Position numbers and translations under genes: made by a program
Assembly: GCF_002564465.1 (NCBI RefSeq)
Contig: NZ_NUUX01000002.1
Span: 62,001-126,000 of the forward strand
Direction of reading: 5' to 3'
DNA from: Bacillus sp. AFS088145
Lineage (GTDB): Bacteria; Bacillota; Bacilli; Bacillales; Bacillaceae_G
DNA length: 64,000 nucleotides
Notes under the pieces: model-generated
Seen by the model: the letters and a program-made list of their open reading frames with translations, nothing else
What the model was told of the DNA's origin: nothing
Database searches by the model: none
Shown here: positions 37,536 through 46,718 of the stretch, one piece after another
Numbering within the stretch: position 1 is the first letter of the stretch
Layout of the letters: each line of letters opens with the position of its first letter

Positions 37536-38762
37536 TTAGTGTGCAGATTCTGCTTTATCAATATGAATTAAATGCTTTTTATTAATAAATAAGAAAAGTA
37601 CAGATAGTAATACAAAACATCCACCTACATAGAAAGGTACATGTGGATTATACCATTCAGCAAGTTTACCTGCTAAATATGGTGCAATTGCTCCACCAAG
37701 GAAACGTAAAAAGCTATATGCAGCTGATGCTGTTGAACGTTCAACTGGAGCTGCTTGCATTACTGCTGTTGTTATTAATGTGTTGTTATTACCTAAAAAT
37801 GCACCAGCTATAATTACACAAACGATAACTACACTACTCGTATTTGTACCTACTCCCATAATAAGAAGCGTAATTGCGAAAAGAGTTAACATTGCATACA
37901 TCGATTTAAGTGTACCGAATTTCTTTTGTAATTTTGGTGCCATAAATACAGATGTAATTGCTAATAAAAGTCCCCACCCTAAGAATACAAATCCTAAACC
38001 ATGTTCCTTTAATCCCATATAGAATGGTGAGAATGCTAATAAAGTAAAGAATCCAAAGTTATATAAAAATGCTGTAATACCTAATGTTAATAATGATCTA
38101 TGTTTAAGAGCACGGAATGGATCAAGGAACGATGCTTTTTTCGTATTTTGTGTTATAGGTGTTTTTGGCATCATAATAGATAGAGATAAAAATGCAATTA
38201 CCATTAAGCAAGCCACACCAAAAAATGGACCTCTCCAAGAGATCGAACCTAGTTCTCCACCTAAAAGTGGACCAACTGAAATCCCAAGACCAATAGCAGT
38301 TTCGTATAAAATAATCGATTGTGCAACACCTGATCTAGATAGTGAAACAATGGCAGACAATGCAGTCGCAACGAATAGCGCGTTACCTAGACCCCAACCT
38401 CCACGTAACCATACTAATTCCCAAATACTGCTTGAATTTCCTCCAAGACCTGCGAAAACTGCAATAATCAGTATACCTAATAGCAGTGTCCACTTAATCC
38501 CAATACGTGAAGAGATAAAACCTGTTATTAACATCGCGAATGCCATTACTAAATTGTAACTTGTAAAAAGAAGCGTTACATCACTTTTAGAAGCATGCAT
38601 CTTTTCAGCAATTGCTGGTAAAATTGGGTCAACTAATCCAATTCCCATGAATGCGATAATACAAGCAAAACCAACAGCCCAAATTGCTTTTGGCTGATTC
38701 AAAAGACCAGATTTTTGATTTACACTCGTCTTTTGCTTTTTACGATCTGCCAAGTTTGACAT
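37536..38762 (-). CDS. MFS multidrug efflux transporter (YfmO-like)
   Basis: Twelve-helix major facilitator of 408 residues. The first loop carries GFISSRIGIKWTLLLG (the DHA1 family A-motif region), and helix 5 has the drug-antiporter-like IGLGISVGPLLGGELG. Sequence and gene pairing with a YfmP-like MerR regulator 23 bases upstream match the B. subtilis yfmO-yfmP efflux unit, which lies elsewhere in that genome. Substrate unknown. Because the regulator is the first gene, both are transcribed from the promoter before 39208. Confidence 0.88.
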   Translation of the reverse strand: MSNLADRKKQKTSVNQKSGLLNQPKAIWAVGFACIIAFMGIGLVDPILPAIAEKMHASKSDVTLLFTSYNLVMAFAMLITGFISSRIGIKWTLLLGILIIAVFAGLGGNSSSIWELVWLRGGWGLGNALFVATALSAIVSLSRSGVAQSIILYETAIGLGISVGPLLGGELGSISWRGPFFGVACLMVIAFLSLSIMMPKTPITQNTKKASFLDPFRALKHRSLLTLGITAFLYNFGFFTLLAFSPFYMGLKEHGLGFVFLGWGLLLAITSVFMAPKLQKKFGTLKSMYAMLTLFAITLLIMGVGTNTSSVVIVCVIIAGAFLGNNNTLITTAVMQAAPVERSTASAAYSFLRFLGGAIAPYLAGKLAEWYNPHVPFYVGGCFVLLSVLFLFINKKHLIHIDKAESAH

Positions 38763-38785
38763 ATTTCATCCATCTCCCATATTTT

Positions 38786-39208
38786 TTATTGTTCTAATGC
38801 TTTTTGAACCCTCTGATACATTGCATTCATTTCATCTCGAATATCGTTCATTTTTTTAAGTTTTTCATCAATCATTTTTAATTGTTGAGCAAGGATTACT
38901 TCCGCCCCTAATAACTTTTCTTTTCTTTCATCTTCATTCATTTTTTCCTTGTTTTCTCTATAATGTAATCGGAATTCTTCATATGCCTCACTAATTGCCA
39001 TATATTCCTGTACCTCTTGCAAAGAAAAACCAAGAACATCACGAACATTCATTATTTTTTTCAGTCGTTCGATATGCATGTCTGAATAAAGTCGAAATCC
39101 TCCTTCACTTCTTTCAGGTGGTGAGATTAAACCAATTTCTTCATAATAACGAATCGATCGCTTTGTTAATCCACATTCCTTCGCTACTTCATCTATTTTG
39201 TAGAGCAA
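38786..39208 (-). CDS. MerR-family transcriptional regulator (YfmP-like)
   Basis: 140-residue regulator with an N-terminal MerR winged helix (YKIDEVAKECGLTKRSIRYYEEIGLI, residues 3-28) and a C-terminal coiled coil (about 85-135) ending without a metal-binding cysteine loop, so a metal sensor is unlikely. Start codon is TTG with GGAGG seven bases upstream. It closely resembles B. subtilis YfmP, repressor of the efflux gene yfmO, and here too it precedes an MFS gene. A palindrome lies upstream (39277-39294), probably its own operator. Confidence 0.88.
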   Translation of the reverse strand: MLYKIDEVAKECGLTKRSIRYYEEIGLISPPERSEGGFRLYSDMHIERLKKIMNVRDVLGFSLQEVQEYMAISEAYEEFRLHYRENKEKMNEDERKEKLLGAEVILAQQLKMIDEKLKKMNDIRDEMNAMYQRVQKALEQ

Positions 39209-39276
39209 ATCATTTCCTCCTTTCGAAATGAATTTAACTTTTTTATATCACTTATCTATCTTACTCCCAATGTATC

Positions 39277-39294
39277 GTTAACGTCAACGTTAAC
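39277..39294. promoter_or_regulatory. MerR operator/promoter palindrome
   Basis: GTTAACG and CGTTAAC are perfect inverted repeats with a four-base centre. On the minus strand they overlap a -35-like TTGACG with TAAGAT 18 bases on, the arrangement of an autoregulated MerR promoter. Confidence 0.6.
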
Positions 39295-39384
39295 TTAGTA
39301 CATTTTTCTATTTTTATCTTTCTACAAAATTGTTGTTTTACTATAAAAACAGTACAAATAATCATATTTGTTCCCGATTCAAAA

Positions 39385-39429
39385 AACCCGAAAAGAAAAT
39401 ACGACCTTTAGCGCATTTTCTTTCGGGTT
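39385..39429 (-). terminator. Terminator of the PepSY gene
   Basis: AACCCGAAA-G-AAAAT pairs with ATTTTCTTTTCGGGTT around a 14-base loop; the minus strand ends in TTTTTTG. Confidence 0.8.
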
Positions 39430-39473
39430 GTAAGCAAATGATTAAATCATACCCATATAAAATTTAGTTCGTC

Positions 39474-40595
39474 TTATGCTGTTTGCTGTAATTTACTCAT
39501 TTTTTTAACTTTATTTTTTCGTTTTAACGCCCACATTGTAATCCCAGTTATTCCTAAACCGAGTGGAGCTATTCCAACTAAGGCATAAATTGTTTTTACG
39601 AACACACCACCAAAAGTTCCTCTATGCAAACTTTCACGCCAAACAAAAAATTGATCATAGGCTGTTGCAGTATTTTTCGAAAAGGTTCCTAAATGCTTTC
39701 CAGAGAATTGATCGAAAAATTCGCTTGTATTTCCTTTACCTTCCGGGTCGTAACTGCCATCACTTAATTTGGCTTCTATAACACCTTCTTTATCCGATGG
39801 AAGTCTCAACTTGTATAACTCACCTTTCGGGTGTAATTTATTAATTTTGGCAACTATCGTATCCAGTCCTATTTGTTGTTTACCATTATCAACTGATTTA
39901 AGTTCTTCAGGATAATTCGATGTAAATTTCAATTTCAAGGATTCTTCAATCTTTTCTTGGTAAGGAAATAGCATTCCTGTTATTGCTACAACAAGTAAAA
40001 ATGGTAAAGTAATAACCCCTATGAAATTATGTAATGATAGATTTTTTGCCATTTGACTTTTATTCCATTTAATTTTTAGGCTTTTAAACATTCGTTTAAT
40101 GCCTGGATACCATAAATAAATACCTGTAATAAGAATTATAATAAATGCTATTGCAACGATCCCGATAATTGTTTCACCAATATCATCTAATAATAAATGT
40201 GTGTGTAGCTCTTTAACAAAAGAAACGATTGATTTCTCTCTATCAAAATTACCTAGTACTTTGCCATTGCTAGGGTCAACATATGCATCAATTTCATTAT
40301 GTCCTTTTGACATACTTGCATGATATACATCTGTTAACTTTGAAGGCACATCCATCCTCGAAATTTGAAAACCTTTGTAATGTTCATGGAAAATCTTTTC
40401 TGCTTCTTTAATTCCAATAACTCTTTCACTACTTGCAGGCTTAAAATACTGCGGATTTAATACATGTTCAATCTGATTCCCAAACACTAATACACTACCA
40501 GTTGCACAAACAGCAATAATAAAAAGTCCAAAAATTAAGCTGCATACCAAATGTAGAGTTAAAATAAATTTTCTTACCCCTTTTTTCATCTTCAT
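39474..40595 (-). CDS. PepSY-associated TM protein, Fur-regulated
   Basis: 373-residue membrane protein of the PepSY_TM (PiuB-like) family. Helices lie at about residues 8-33, 140-165, 190-212 and 340-362; the external loops carry two PepSY-like parts (IKEAEKIFHEHYKGFQI and LDTIVAKINKLHPKGELYKL). Conserved His residues at helix edges (TLHLVCS, ELHTHLL, SLHNFIG, SLHRGTF) are typical and may bind haem; related proteins reduce ferric siderophores. The start is ATG 40595, eight bases after AGGAG; upstream extension would run through a Fur box. Two Fur boxes precede it, so expression under iron starvation is expected. Confidence 0.85.
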   Translation of the reverse strand: MKMKKGVRKFILTLHLVCSLIFGLFIIAVCATGSVLVFGNQIEHVLNPQYFKPASSERVIGIKEAEKIFHEHYKGFQISRMDVPSKLTDVYHASMSKGHNEIDAYVDPSNGKVLGNFDREKSIVSFVKELHTHLLLDDIGETIIGIVAIAFIIILITGIYLWYPGIKRMFKSLKIKWNKSQMAKNLSLHNFIGVITLPFLLVVAITGMLFPYQEKIEESLKLKFTSNYPEELKSVDNGKQQIGLDTIVAKINKLHPKGELYKLRLPSDKEGVIEAKLSDGSYDPEGKGNTSEFFDQFSGKHLGTFSKNTATAYDQFFVWRESLHRGTFGGVFVKTIYALVGIAPLGLGITGITMWALKRKNKVKKMSKLQQTA

Positions 40596-40615
40596 CTTCT
40601 CTTCTCCTAAAAAAT

Positions 40616-40630
40616 TGATAATAATAATCG
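40616..40630. promoter_or_regulatory. Fur box 1
   Basis: TGATAATAATAATCG matches the 7-1-7 Fur consensus TGATAATNATTATCA at 12 of 14 defined positions; it lies 21 bases before the PepSY gene start. Confidence 0.6.
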
Positions 40631-40649
40631 TTCTCAATTATAAAGGTAA

Positions 40650-40664
40650 TGATTATCATTATCA
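40650..40664. promoter_or_regulatory. Fur box 2
   Basis: TGATTATCATTATCA matches the Fur 7-1-7 consensus at 13 of 14 defined positions and probably overlaps the promoter of the PepSY gene. Confidence 0.8.
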
Positions 40665-40732
40665 ATACTATTTTTCCATTATTAGTAAATTAGTTGAAAC
40701 GATTACAAGGTTTTTATGTTAAAAGATATAAA

Positions 40733-40774
40733 AAAAGACGACTTCTCGCTCTATTGAACGAAAAATCGCCTTTT
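40733..40774 (-). terminator. Terminator of speE-speB
   Basis: On the minus strand AAAAGGCGATTTTTCG and CGAGAAGTCGTCTTTT form an imperfect 16-bp stem with a 10-base loop, followed by a T run. Confidence 0.75.
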
Positions 40775-40784
40775 ACAAATCTAA

Positions 40785-41657
40785 TTATTTTACCCAACCT
40801 AATAAGATTTCACGAATAAATTTACTTGCCGCAACTTGAGTTTGCTCTGCATGATCGTAAACTGGAGCTACTTCTACTAAGTCTGCCCCAACCACGTTAA
40901 TATCACTATTTGCGATAGCTAAGATGCTATCAAGCATTTCTTTTGATGTAATACCACCTGCTTCAAGAGTTCCTGTTCCAGGAGCATGTGCAGGATCTAA
41001 TACATCGATATCAATCGTTACATATACTGGACGGCCAGCAAGCGTTGGAAGTACTTTCTTTAATGGCTCAAGTACTTCGAATTTGAATAAATTCATTCCA
41101 ACTTCTTTAGCCCATTCAAATTCTTCCTTCATACCAGAACGGATTCCAAATGAATAAACATTTTTTGGTCCAATTAAATCACAAACTTTTTTGATTGGTG
41201 TTGAGTGAGATAATGGCTCACCTTCATATGAATCACGTAAATCAGTATGAGCATCAAAGTGAATAATGGCTAAATCTGGGTATTTCTTGTACATAGCTTT
41301 CATTACTGGCCATGATACAAGATGCTCCCCACCCATTCCTAGAGGAAATTTGCCTTCAGCTAATAAGCCGTCAATATAATCTTCAATCATATCAAGGCTT
41401 CTTTGAGCATTACCAAATGGTAATGGAATATCTCCTGCGTCAAAATACTTAACCTCTTCTAGTTCTTTATCTTGATATGGACTATATTCCTCTAATCCAA
41501 TTGAAACTTCACGAATACGCGTAGGACCAAAACGAGAGCCTGGTCTGAAACTTACAGTCCAATCCATAGGCATACCATAAATAACTGCTTTACTTTCTTC
41601 AAAGCTTGGATGACTCTTTATGAATACATTTCCAGAATAAGCTTCATCAAAACGCAT
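40785..41657 (-). CDS. speB: Agmatinase
   Basis: Binuclear manganese ureohydrolase converting agmatine to putrescine and urea. Metal-binding motifs are intact: GGEHLVSWP, HFDAHTDLRD and DIDVLDPAHAPGTGTLEAGG, the last with the substrate-contact region. 290 residues as in B. subtilis. It follows speE by 12 bases, so the operon makes putrescine and then spermidine. GGGGG precedes the ATG. Confidence 0.96.
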   Translation of the reverse strand: MRFDEAYSGNVFIKSHPSFEESKAVIYGMPMDWTVSFRPGSRFGPTRIREVSIGLEEYSPYQDKELEEVKYFDAGDIPLPFGNAQRSLDMIEDYIDGLLAEGKFPLGMGGEHLVSWPVMKAMYKKYPDLAIIHFDAHTDLRDSYEGEPLSHSTPIKKVCDLIGPKNVYSFGIRSGMKEEFEWAKEVGMNLFKFEVLEPLKKVLPTLAGRPVYVTIDIDVLDPAHAPGTGTLEAGGITSKEMLDSILAIANSDINVVGADLVEVAPVYDHAEQTQVAASKFIREILLGWVK

Positions 41658-41669
41658 AATAAAGCCCCC

Positions 41670-42497
41670 TTATTTAGTAAGATCAGCTACAAATTTTGGT
41701 AATACGAACGCTGCTTTGTGTAGCTCTTTAGTATAATATTTTGTCTCAATATCGAAGAAACGATTCTCTTCTACTTCAAGTGGATCATGTTTTTTCGAAC
41801 CGATTGTAAATGTCCACATTCCACTTGGATATGTTGGAATGTTTGCAATGTATAAACGAGTGATTGGGAAGATTTCTCTTACATCACGTTGAACTTGTGT
41901 GATTAACTCAGGAGTAAACCATGGGTTGTCCGTTTGCGCAACAAAAATACCATCTTCTTTTAATGCTTTAGAGATACCAGCATAGAAGCCTTTTGTAAAT
42001 AAGTTAACTGCAGGACCAACCGGTTCAGTTGAGTCTACCATAATTACATCGTATACATTTTCACTATTTGCAATATGCATAAATCCATCGTCTACTTTTA
42101 CTTCTACACGTGGATCTTCTAATTTTCCTGCAATTTCAGGTAAGTATATTTTAGAGTACTCAATTACTTTTCCATCGATTTCAACTAGAGTCGCTTTCTT
42201 TACGCTTGGGTGTTTTAATACTTCGCGAATAACACCACCGTCACCACCACCTACAACTAATACGTTTTCAGGATTTGGGTGTGTGAATAAAGGTACATGC
42301 GCAACCATTTCGTGGTAAACGAACTCATCTTTTTGAGTTGTCATAACCATACCATCTAAAATAAGCATGTTTCCGAACTCTTCTGTCTCTACCATGTCAA
42401 GCTTTTGAAACTCTGTTTGCTCTGTATGTAAAGTTTTATTAATTTTAGCAGTAATTCCAAAGTTTTTTGTTTGTTTTTCAGTAAACCATAATTCCAT
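41670..42497 (-). CDS. speE: Spermidine synthase
   Basis: Aminopropyltransferase making spermidine from putrescine and decarboxylated SAM. The N-terminal beta domain ([18 protein letters not shown]), the glycine motif [16 protein letters not shown], and the catalytic [13 protein letters not shown] with its Asp are present. 275 residues is typical. It is the first gene of speE-speB. The short AAGAAGGG before the ATG is a moderate Shine-Dalgarno. Confidence 0.96.
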   Translation of the reverse strand: MELWFTEKQTKNFGITAKINKTLHTEQTEFQKLDMVETEEFGNMLILDGMVMTTQKDEFVYHEMVAHVPLFTHPNPENVLVVGGGDGGVIREVLKHPSVKKATLVEIDGKVIEYSKIYLPEIAGKLEDPRVEVKVDDGFMHIANSENVYDVIMVDSTEPVGPAVNLFTKGFYAGISKALKEDGIFVAQTDNPWFTPELITQVQRDVREIFPITRLYIANIPTYPSGMWTFTIGSKKHDPLEVEENRFFDIETKYYTKELHKAAFVLPKFVADLTK

Positions 42498-42810
42498 TTA
42501 ATGCATCTACCCTTCTTTATCAAGATTTAGTTTGAAACATAAGTATCGTTTTGTAGAGGCTGAACGGTGCACCTCCACTTTTTTGATTATGTTTCGTATT
42601 ATCCCCACTCTTCCTAATTCCTATCGGATTTGTGTTGTTACGACAATTTTTTGCCGTACAAAAGAAAAGTATAGAGTAATTTTTGTGAAATGCAAGATTT
42701 TTAAAGCTAAATTATTTGATATTTTTTACTACGGTAATTTGAATAAAATTTCTCTTAATCTACCATACTAGTATTAAATTAGAGAAACGAATCGAGAGGA
42801 GGATACATTT
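42498..42810. other. 313-bp divergent region between speE and pbpG
   Basis: It has no credible coding frame and should carry the promoters of both divergent genes. I could not identify a clear SigF promoter for pbpG or a SigA promoter for speE. Confidence 0.5.
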
Positions 42811-44829
42811 TTGTATAATATCAACTACTCTTTTCATTGGCGTACACTTCAAAAGGTCGGTATTTTACTTACGATTATTTCAATTTCAAGTACACTATTT
42901 TTGTCTTGTGTTTATCTGTTTGCAATTACGTCTACAAAACCTTCATTATTTATTGAGTCAAATTCAAGTTATTATGATCACAATCAAAAGCTAATTAGCA
43001 AAACTAAGCTACTTCAAAATCGTAAAACACTTAAAATTGGAGATGTGCCTCCGATTGCAATCAACAGTATTTTAGTTTCTGAGGATCGTAATTTTTTTCA
43101 TCATCATGGCTTCGACTTAAAAAGGTTGGGTTCTGCTATTTTAATTAATATAACGAAGGGACAATACGCTCAAGGTGGAAGTACAATAACTCAGCAACTT
43201 GCAAAAAATTTATATCTTTCGCAACAAAAAACGATTAACCGTAAATTAAAAGAGGCTTATTTAACGATGAGACTTGAGTCAGCTTACAGTAAAAATAAAA
43301 TATTAGAAGCATATTTAAACACCATTTATTTTGGACATGGGATCTATGGTCTAGAAACTGCGGCGAATACTTTCTTAGGAAAAGAGACAAACGAGCTAAC
43401 AATTGGTGAATCTACATTTTTATTAAGTATTCCGGCCAATCCTTCAACATATGATCCTTACATTCATTTTTCATCTGTAAAGAAAAGGCAACAACGAATT
43501 TTATCAGCACTTGAACAAAATAAATTAATCAACTCAAAAAGTGTTAAAAATGCATTTGATGAAACGATTAAGTTAAAACCAATTAAACATACTTCAAATT
43601 CTTCATTTACATCCTATTTTCAACAAAGCGTTCAAAAAGAAATTACAGCTTCAATTGGACAATCAATCTATAACAATGGTAGCCAAATTTATACAACATT
43701 TAATCCCGCTATTCAAAAGCATATTGATCAAGCTTTTGATAAGTATATTAGACCAAAACCTGATTTACAGGCTAGTGTAGTCGTATTAAATAGTAAAACT
43801 GGTGAAGTATTAGGTATGACTGGCGGCCGTGAGAAAGGACAGTTTTTATTTAATCGAGCAATAGCGTCGAAAAGACAGGTAGGAAGTACAATAAAACCTA
43901 TTCTATATTACAGTGCACTTGAAAATGGCTATACCCCATCAACAAAACTTCAAAGTAAGCCTACTATATTTCACTTTGAAAATGGAGATTCATACAGTCC
44001 CAAAAACAGTGGCAATCTATACGCGCATGATTCAATAACTCTAGCTAAAGCTATTGCTGTTTCAGACAATATATACGCTGTAAAAACCCAACAGGCAGTC
44101 GGTACTGACGAATTTATTAAAGCACAGAAGTTATTCCATTTAACCACACCAAACAATAAACTACCTTCAATGGCACTCGGCACTCAAGATGCTTCATTGC
44201 TCGATATGACAAGAGCATACGCATTAATTGCGAACAATGGTAAAGACGTTATTCCTCATTTCGTAAAAGAGATTAAAACTCAAACAGGAAAGACCATCTA
44301 TAAAGAAAAGTTTGATAATAAACAAATATTAGATAAAGATCAAACCATTATTCTAAAACAACTAATGAACGGAATGTTCAACACAAGTTTTTCAAGCTAT
44401 TTGCCAGTAACAGGTACTAGCATTATTCCTGAACTATCAAAAGATTATTATGGTAAAACCGGCACAACAAAAACGGACAGCTGGATGATTGGATTCCATT
44501 CAAATCTTATTGTGGGGGTATGGGTTGGGTATGATCATTCAAAAAATCTAACCGCAGAAGATGGTTCACTATCCAAGAAGGTATGGGCATCCGTTATGAC
44601 AAATTTATTGGATAAAAATATAGACGCTAAACTACCTAATGATCTAGTTAAAGTTGCTGTAGATGAAAAGACCGGCCTCTTGTATAAAGAAGGCTGTTCC
44701 GATAAGGTTTCACTTTATTTTCGTAGAGGGACACAACCTACAAAACCTTGTATGAATAAAAAAATGAACCAAAAACAAAGAAAGGAAAATAAAGACAGTA
44801 AGCCTTGGTACTCTAAATATTTACTATAA
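42811..44829 (+). CDS. pbpG: Class A penicillin-binding protein (PbpG/PBP2d-like)
   Basis: Bifunctional peptidoglycan synthase. After a short cytoplasmic start, one membrane helix covers about residues 15-38. The GT51 glycosyltransferase domain has SEDRNFFHHHGFD and QGGSTITQQLAKNLYL. The transpeptidase domain has the nucleophile motif GSTIKP (near residue 357), SDN and KTGTTKTD (near 548). The C-terminus is short and basic. Start is TTG with GAGAGGAGG eight bases upstream; 672 residues. Position between speE and ywhD matches B. subtilis pbpG, a forespore PBP needed with PbpF for spore cortex synthesis. Confidence 0.92.
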   Translation: MYNINYSFHWRTLQKVGILLTIISISSTLFLSCVYLFAITSTKPSLFIESNSSYYDHNQKLISKTKLLQNRKTLKIGDVPPIAINSILVSEDRNFFHHHGFDLKRLGSAILINITKGQYAQGGSTITQQLAKNLYLSQQKTINRKLKEAYLTMRLESAYSKNKILEAYLNTIYFGHGIYGLETAANTFLGKETNELTIGESTFLLSIPANPSTYDPYIHFSSVKKRQQRILSALEQNKLINSKSVKNAFDETIKLKPIKHTSNSSFTSYFQQSVQKEITASIGQSIYNNGSQIYTTFNPAIQKHIDQAFDKYIRPKPDLQASVVVLNSKTGEVLGMTGGREKGQFLFNRAIASKRQVGSTIKPILYYSALENGYTPSTKLQSKPTIFHFENGDSYSPKNSGNLYAHDSITLAKAIAVSDNIYAVKTQQAVGTDEFIKAQKLFHLTTPNNKLPSMALGTQDASLLDMTRAYALIANNGKDVIPHFVKEIKTQTGKTIYKEKFDNKQILDKDQTIILKQLMNGMFNTSFSSYLPVTGTSIIPELSKDYYGKTGTTKTDSWMIGFHSNLIVGVWVGYDHSKNLTAEDGSLSKKVWASVMTNLLDKNIDAKLPNDLVKVAVDEKTGLLYKEGCSDKVSLYFRRGTQPTKPCMNKKMNQKQRKENKDSKPWYSKYLL

Positions 44830-44831
44830 AA

Positions 44832-44868
44832 ACAAAAGACCTCACCAAATTGGTAAGGTCTTTTGTTT
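44832..44868 (+). terminator. Terminator of pbpG
   Basis: ACAAAAGACCT and AGGTCTTTTGT with inner ACCA/TGGT form a stem of about 15 bp, followed by TTGT. Confidence 0.85.
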
Positions 44869-44988
44869 GTCCTAGTCCTAGCTTTGTCCAAGCTATTATT
44901 AGTTTACTTTATTTAGTCTTAAATGTAAAAAGATTATTCGACGATTTCTTCAAATTTTTTATATAATTTACCTAAAGAAAACTCGTCG

Positions 44989-45084
44989 ATTGGCGAGCCC
45001 TAGGGCGAAGACAGAGACGTAGTTGCGCTTAGACTTAATACCTAAAATTGGAAACTACGTCGAATTTCCTTCTTCGCTGCCAAT
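44989..45084. repeat. Long imperfect inverted repeat between pbpG and ywhD
   Basis: ATTGGC(GA) at the left end and GCCAAT at the right, with inner GCGAAG/CTTCGC and ACGTAGTT/AACTACGT, build a hairpin about 95 bases long. It is richer in G+C than its surroundings and lies between two convergent genes. It may be a decayed mobile hairpin element. Confidence 0.6.
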
Positions 45085-45114
45085 TTATACTTACTTAATG
45101 TGCAAAAAAGTATA

Positions 45115-45627
45115 CTACCCTAAAAGTTCTGTTTTTAGCTGATTTGATGAATTATTCCACATCTCTTCATTGTGCGATTTTAAGAAATCAGCTAATAATT
45201 TACGAGACTTTTCATCCATCTGTTCAACCATTATTTTTCGTTTCATCGCTTTATCCATTTTATTTACGTGGTCAGGAAGAAGTTTATATCCTCTTCTAGC
45301 TTCACGATCAACTGTCATGTAACAGCCTGTTACTCCAGCATAATAAGGTCCACTTTCAGTTCGCTCAGTTGCAACCCATACTAACCAATATGGTTTTCCA
45401 TTAGGAACTTCATCCTCACTTGTTAAAAACTTGATTCCTTTTTCAACTGAACTTCTTGCATGCATTGCACCGATATCTACAAAAACATCATTCTCTTGTA
45501 TATCAATAAAGACTGGAGAAATATTTTCTAAACTAATTGCTCCAACACCAAATCCGCCATGCCCACTCGTTGAATCATTTTTTAATATATTAAAACCTAG
45601 TGATTTCTTTTTTGGTTGATCAGACAT
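45115..45627 (-). CDS. ywhD: YwhD family protein
   Basis: 170-residue conserved Bacillus protein of unknown function, homologous to B. subtilis YwhD. Typical segments are GFNILKNDSTSGHGGFGVGAISL and DIGAMHARSSVEKGIKF. No signal peptide or membrane helix is visible. It is 10 bases downstream of the ywhC stop in the usual ywhB-ywhC-ywhD neighbourhood. Confidence 0.88.
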   Translation of the reverse strand: MSDQPKKKSLGFNILKNDSTSGHGGFGVGAISLENISPVFIDIQENDVFVDIGAMHARSSVEKGIKFLTSEDEVPNGKPYWLVWVATERTESGPYYAGVTGCYMTVDREARRGYKLLPDHVNKMDKAMKRKIMVEQMDEKSRKLLADFLKSHNEEMWNNSSNQLKTELLG

Positions 45628-45637
45628 TGTGCCCCTC

Positions 45638-46306
45638 CTAAAAAATTAATGGTGTAACAATTGAATTAATCCAGTGGAAAACTGACGGTATAGCAACCTG
45701 GAAAATTGGTTGAATTGTATAGTTATCTAATGGAGTTAATACTAAAACTAAAAATACAAATGCTCCATACTGCTCATATTGTGACATTTTTGCACGAAGA
45801 TCATTGGGAGCTAAATCCTCTAAAATTCGATATCCATCTAGTGGTGGAAGAGGAATTAAGTTAAATACAAATAATACGATATTCATTTGAATGAAAATAT
45901 TAAAAAAAGAATCTAAAGTAAGTGATAGTGCTTGTGGGAAAGAATGAAAAAATCCGTATTTATATAATAGTGAATAAGCGATTAAACCAAGCGTCGCTAA
46001 AATTAAATTACTAATCGGACCCGCCGCAGTGGTTAAGATTCCTGCTAATCTCGGATGTTTAAAGTTATGGCGATTTACAGGAACTGGTCTTGCCCAACCA
46101 AAGCCTAAAATAATAATCGCAATTGTACCGAAAATATCTAAATGTCTAAATGGAGAAAGCGTTAATCGGCCTTGTCTTTTTGCCGTGTCATCTCCAAATT
46201 TATAAGCTACATAAGCATGCGCAAATTCATGAACTGATAACGAAATTGCAACAACTAATAATATTAATGGTATGTCTTTTAATGGATATTGAAAAAATGA
46301 TCCCAT
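45638..46306 (-). CDS. ywhC: Site-2 protease family membrane metalloprotease YwhC
   Basis: Intramembrane zinc metalloprotease of family M50 (FtsH-like rhomboid-unrelated S2P). The HExxH motif HEFAH lies in the first helix (SLSVHEFAHAYVAYKFGD, near residue 27), and the third ligand Asp is in LPPLDGYRIL. Five to six membrane helices; 222 residues, short form without PDZ domain. Substrate unknown. It is co-directional with ywhD, ten bases apart. Confidence 0.92.
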   Translation of the reverse strand: MGSFFQYPLKDIPLILLVVAISLSVHEFAHAYVAYKFGDDTAKRQGRLTLSPFRHLDIFGTIAIIILGFGWARPVPVNRHNFKHPRLAGILTTAAGPISNLILATLGLIAYSLLYKYGFFHSFPQALSLTLDSFFNIFIQMNIVLFVFNLIPLPPLDGYRILEDLAPNDLRAKMSQYEQYGAFVFLVLVLTPLDNYTIQPIFQVAIPSVFHWINSIVTPLIF

Positions 46307-46470
46307 TCTTTGCTCCTTTCGAATAAAAATGCTGTTTTATGTAACTGAACGGTTAATTTATTAATAGTTTAATTTATTCTTTATGATTTCTTCAATGTTA
46401 ATCGATTTAATCGTTATTATTCTGACTTCCTGAGTTATAATAAAAATGACAAAACGAAGGAGGTCATAAT

Positions 46471-46656
46471 ATGCCATACGTTACAGTAAAAATGCTAGAA
46501 GGTCGCACTGAAGAACAAAAGAAAGCATTAGTTGAAAAAGTTACTGATGCTGTAAGTGAAACAACAGGAGCTCCAACTGATAAGATTGTTGTTTTCATTG
46601 AAGAAATGACAAAAAATCATTATGCAGTTGCAGGCAAGCGCCTTAGTGACGAATAG
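46471..46656 (+). CDS. ywhB: 4-oxalocrotonate tautomerase family enzyme YwhB
   Basis: 61-residue tautomerase. After removal of Met the N-terminal Pro (PYVTVKMLEGRTEEQK) is the catalytic base; Arg12 is also in the usual place. Such proteins form hexamers and tautomerise 2-hydroxymuconate-like enols; the natural substrate in Bacillus is unknown. GGAGG precedes the ATG. A 34-bp hairpin element identical to one after argS begins 29 bases past the stop. Confidence 0.92.
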   Translation: MPYVTVKMLEGRTEEQKKALVEKVTDAVSETTGAPTDKIVVFIEEMTKNHYAVAGKRLSDE

Positions 46657-46684
46657 AATTCCTTACATACATCAATCGTAAACG

Positions 46685-46718
46685 TCAGACTGTTGACAAA
46701 CGCTTGCAATCAGTCTGA
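46685..46718 (+). repeat. 34-bp repeated hairpin element, copy 2 (after ywhB)
   Basis: Identical over 34 bases to the complement of 34516-34549, with terminal inverted repeats TCAGACTG/CAGTCTGA, and followed by TTTTT and ACTTTGTCTA as in copy 1. It stands between convergent ywhB and ywfO and probably works as a terminator or 3'-end protector. Confidence 0.88.
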
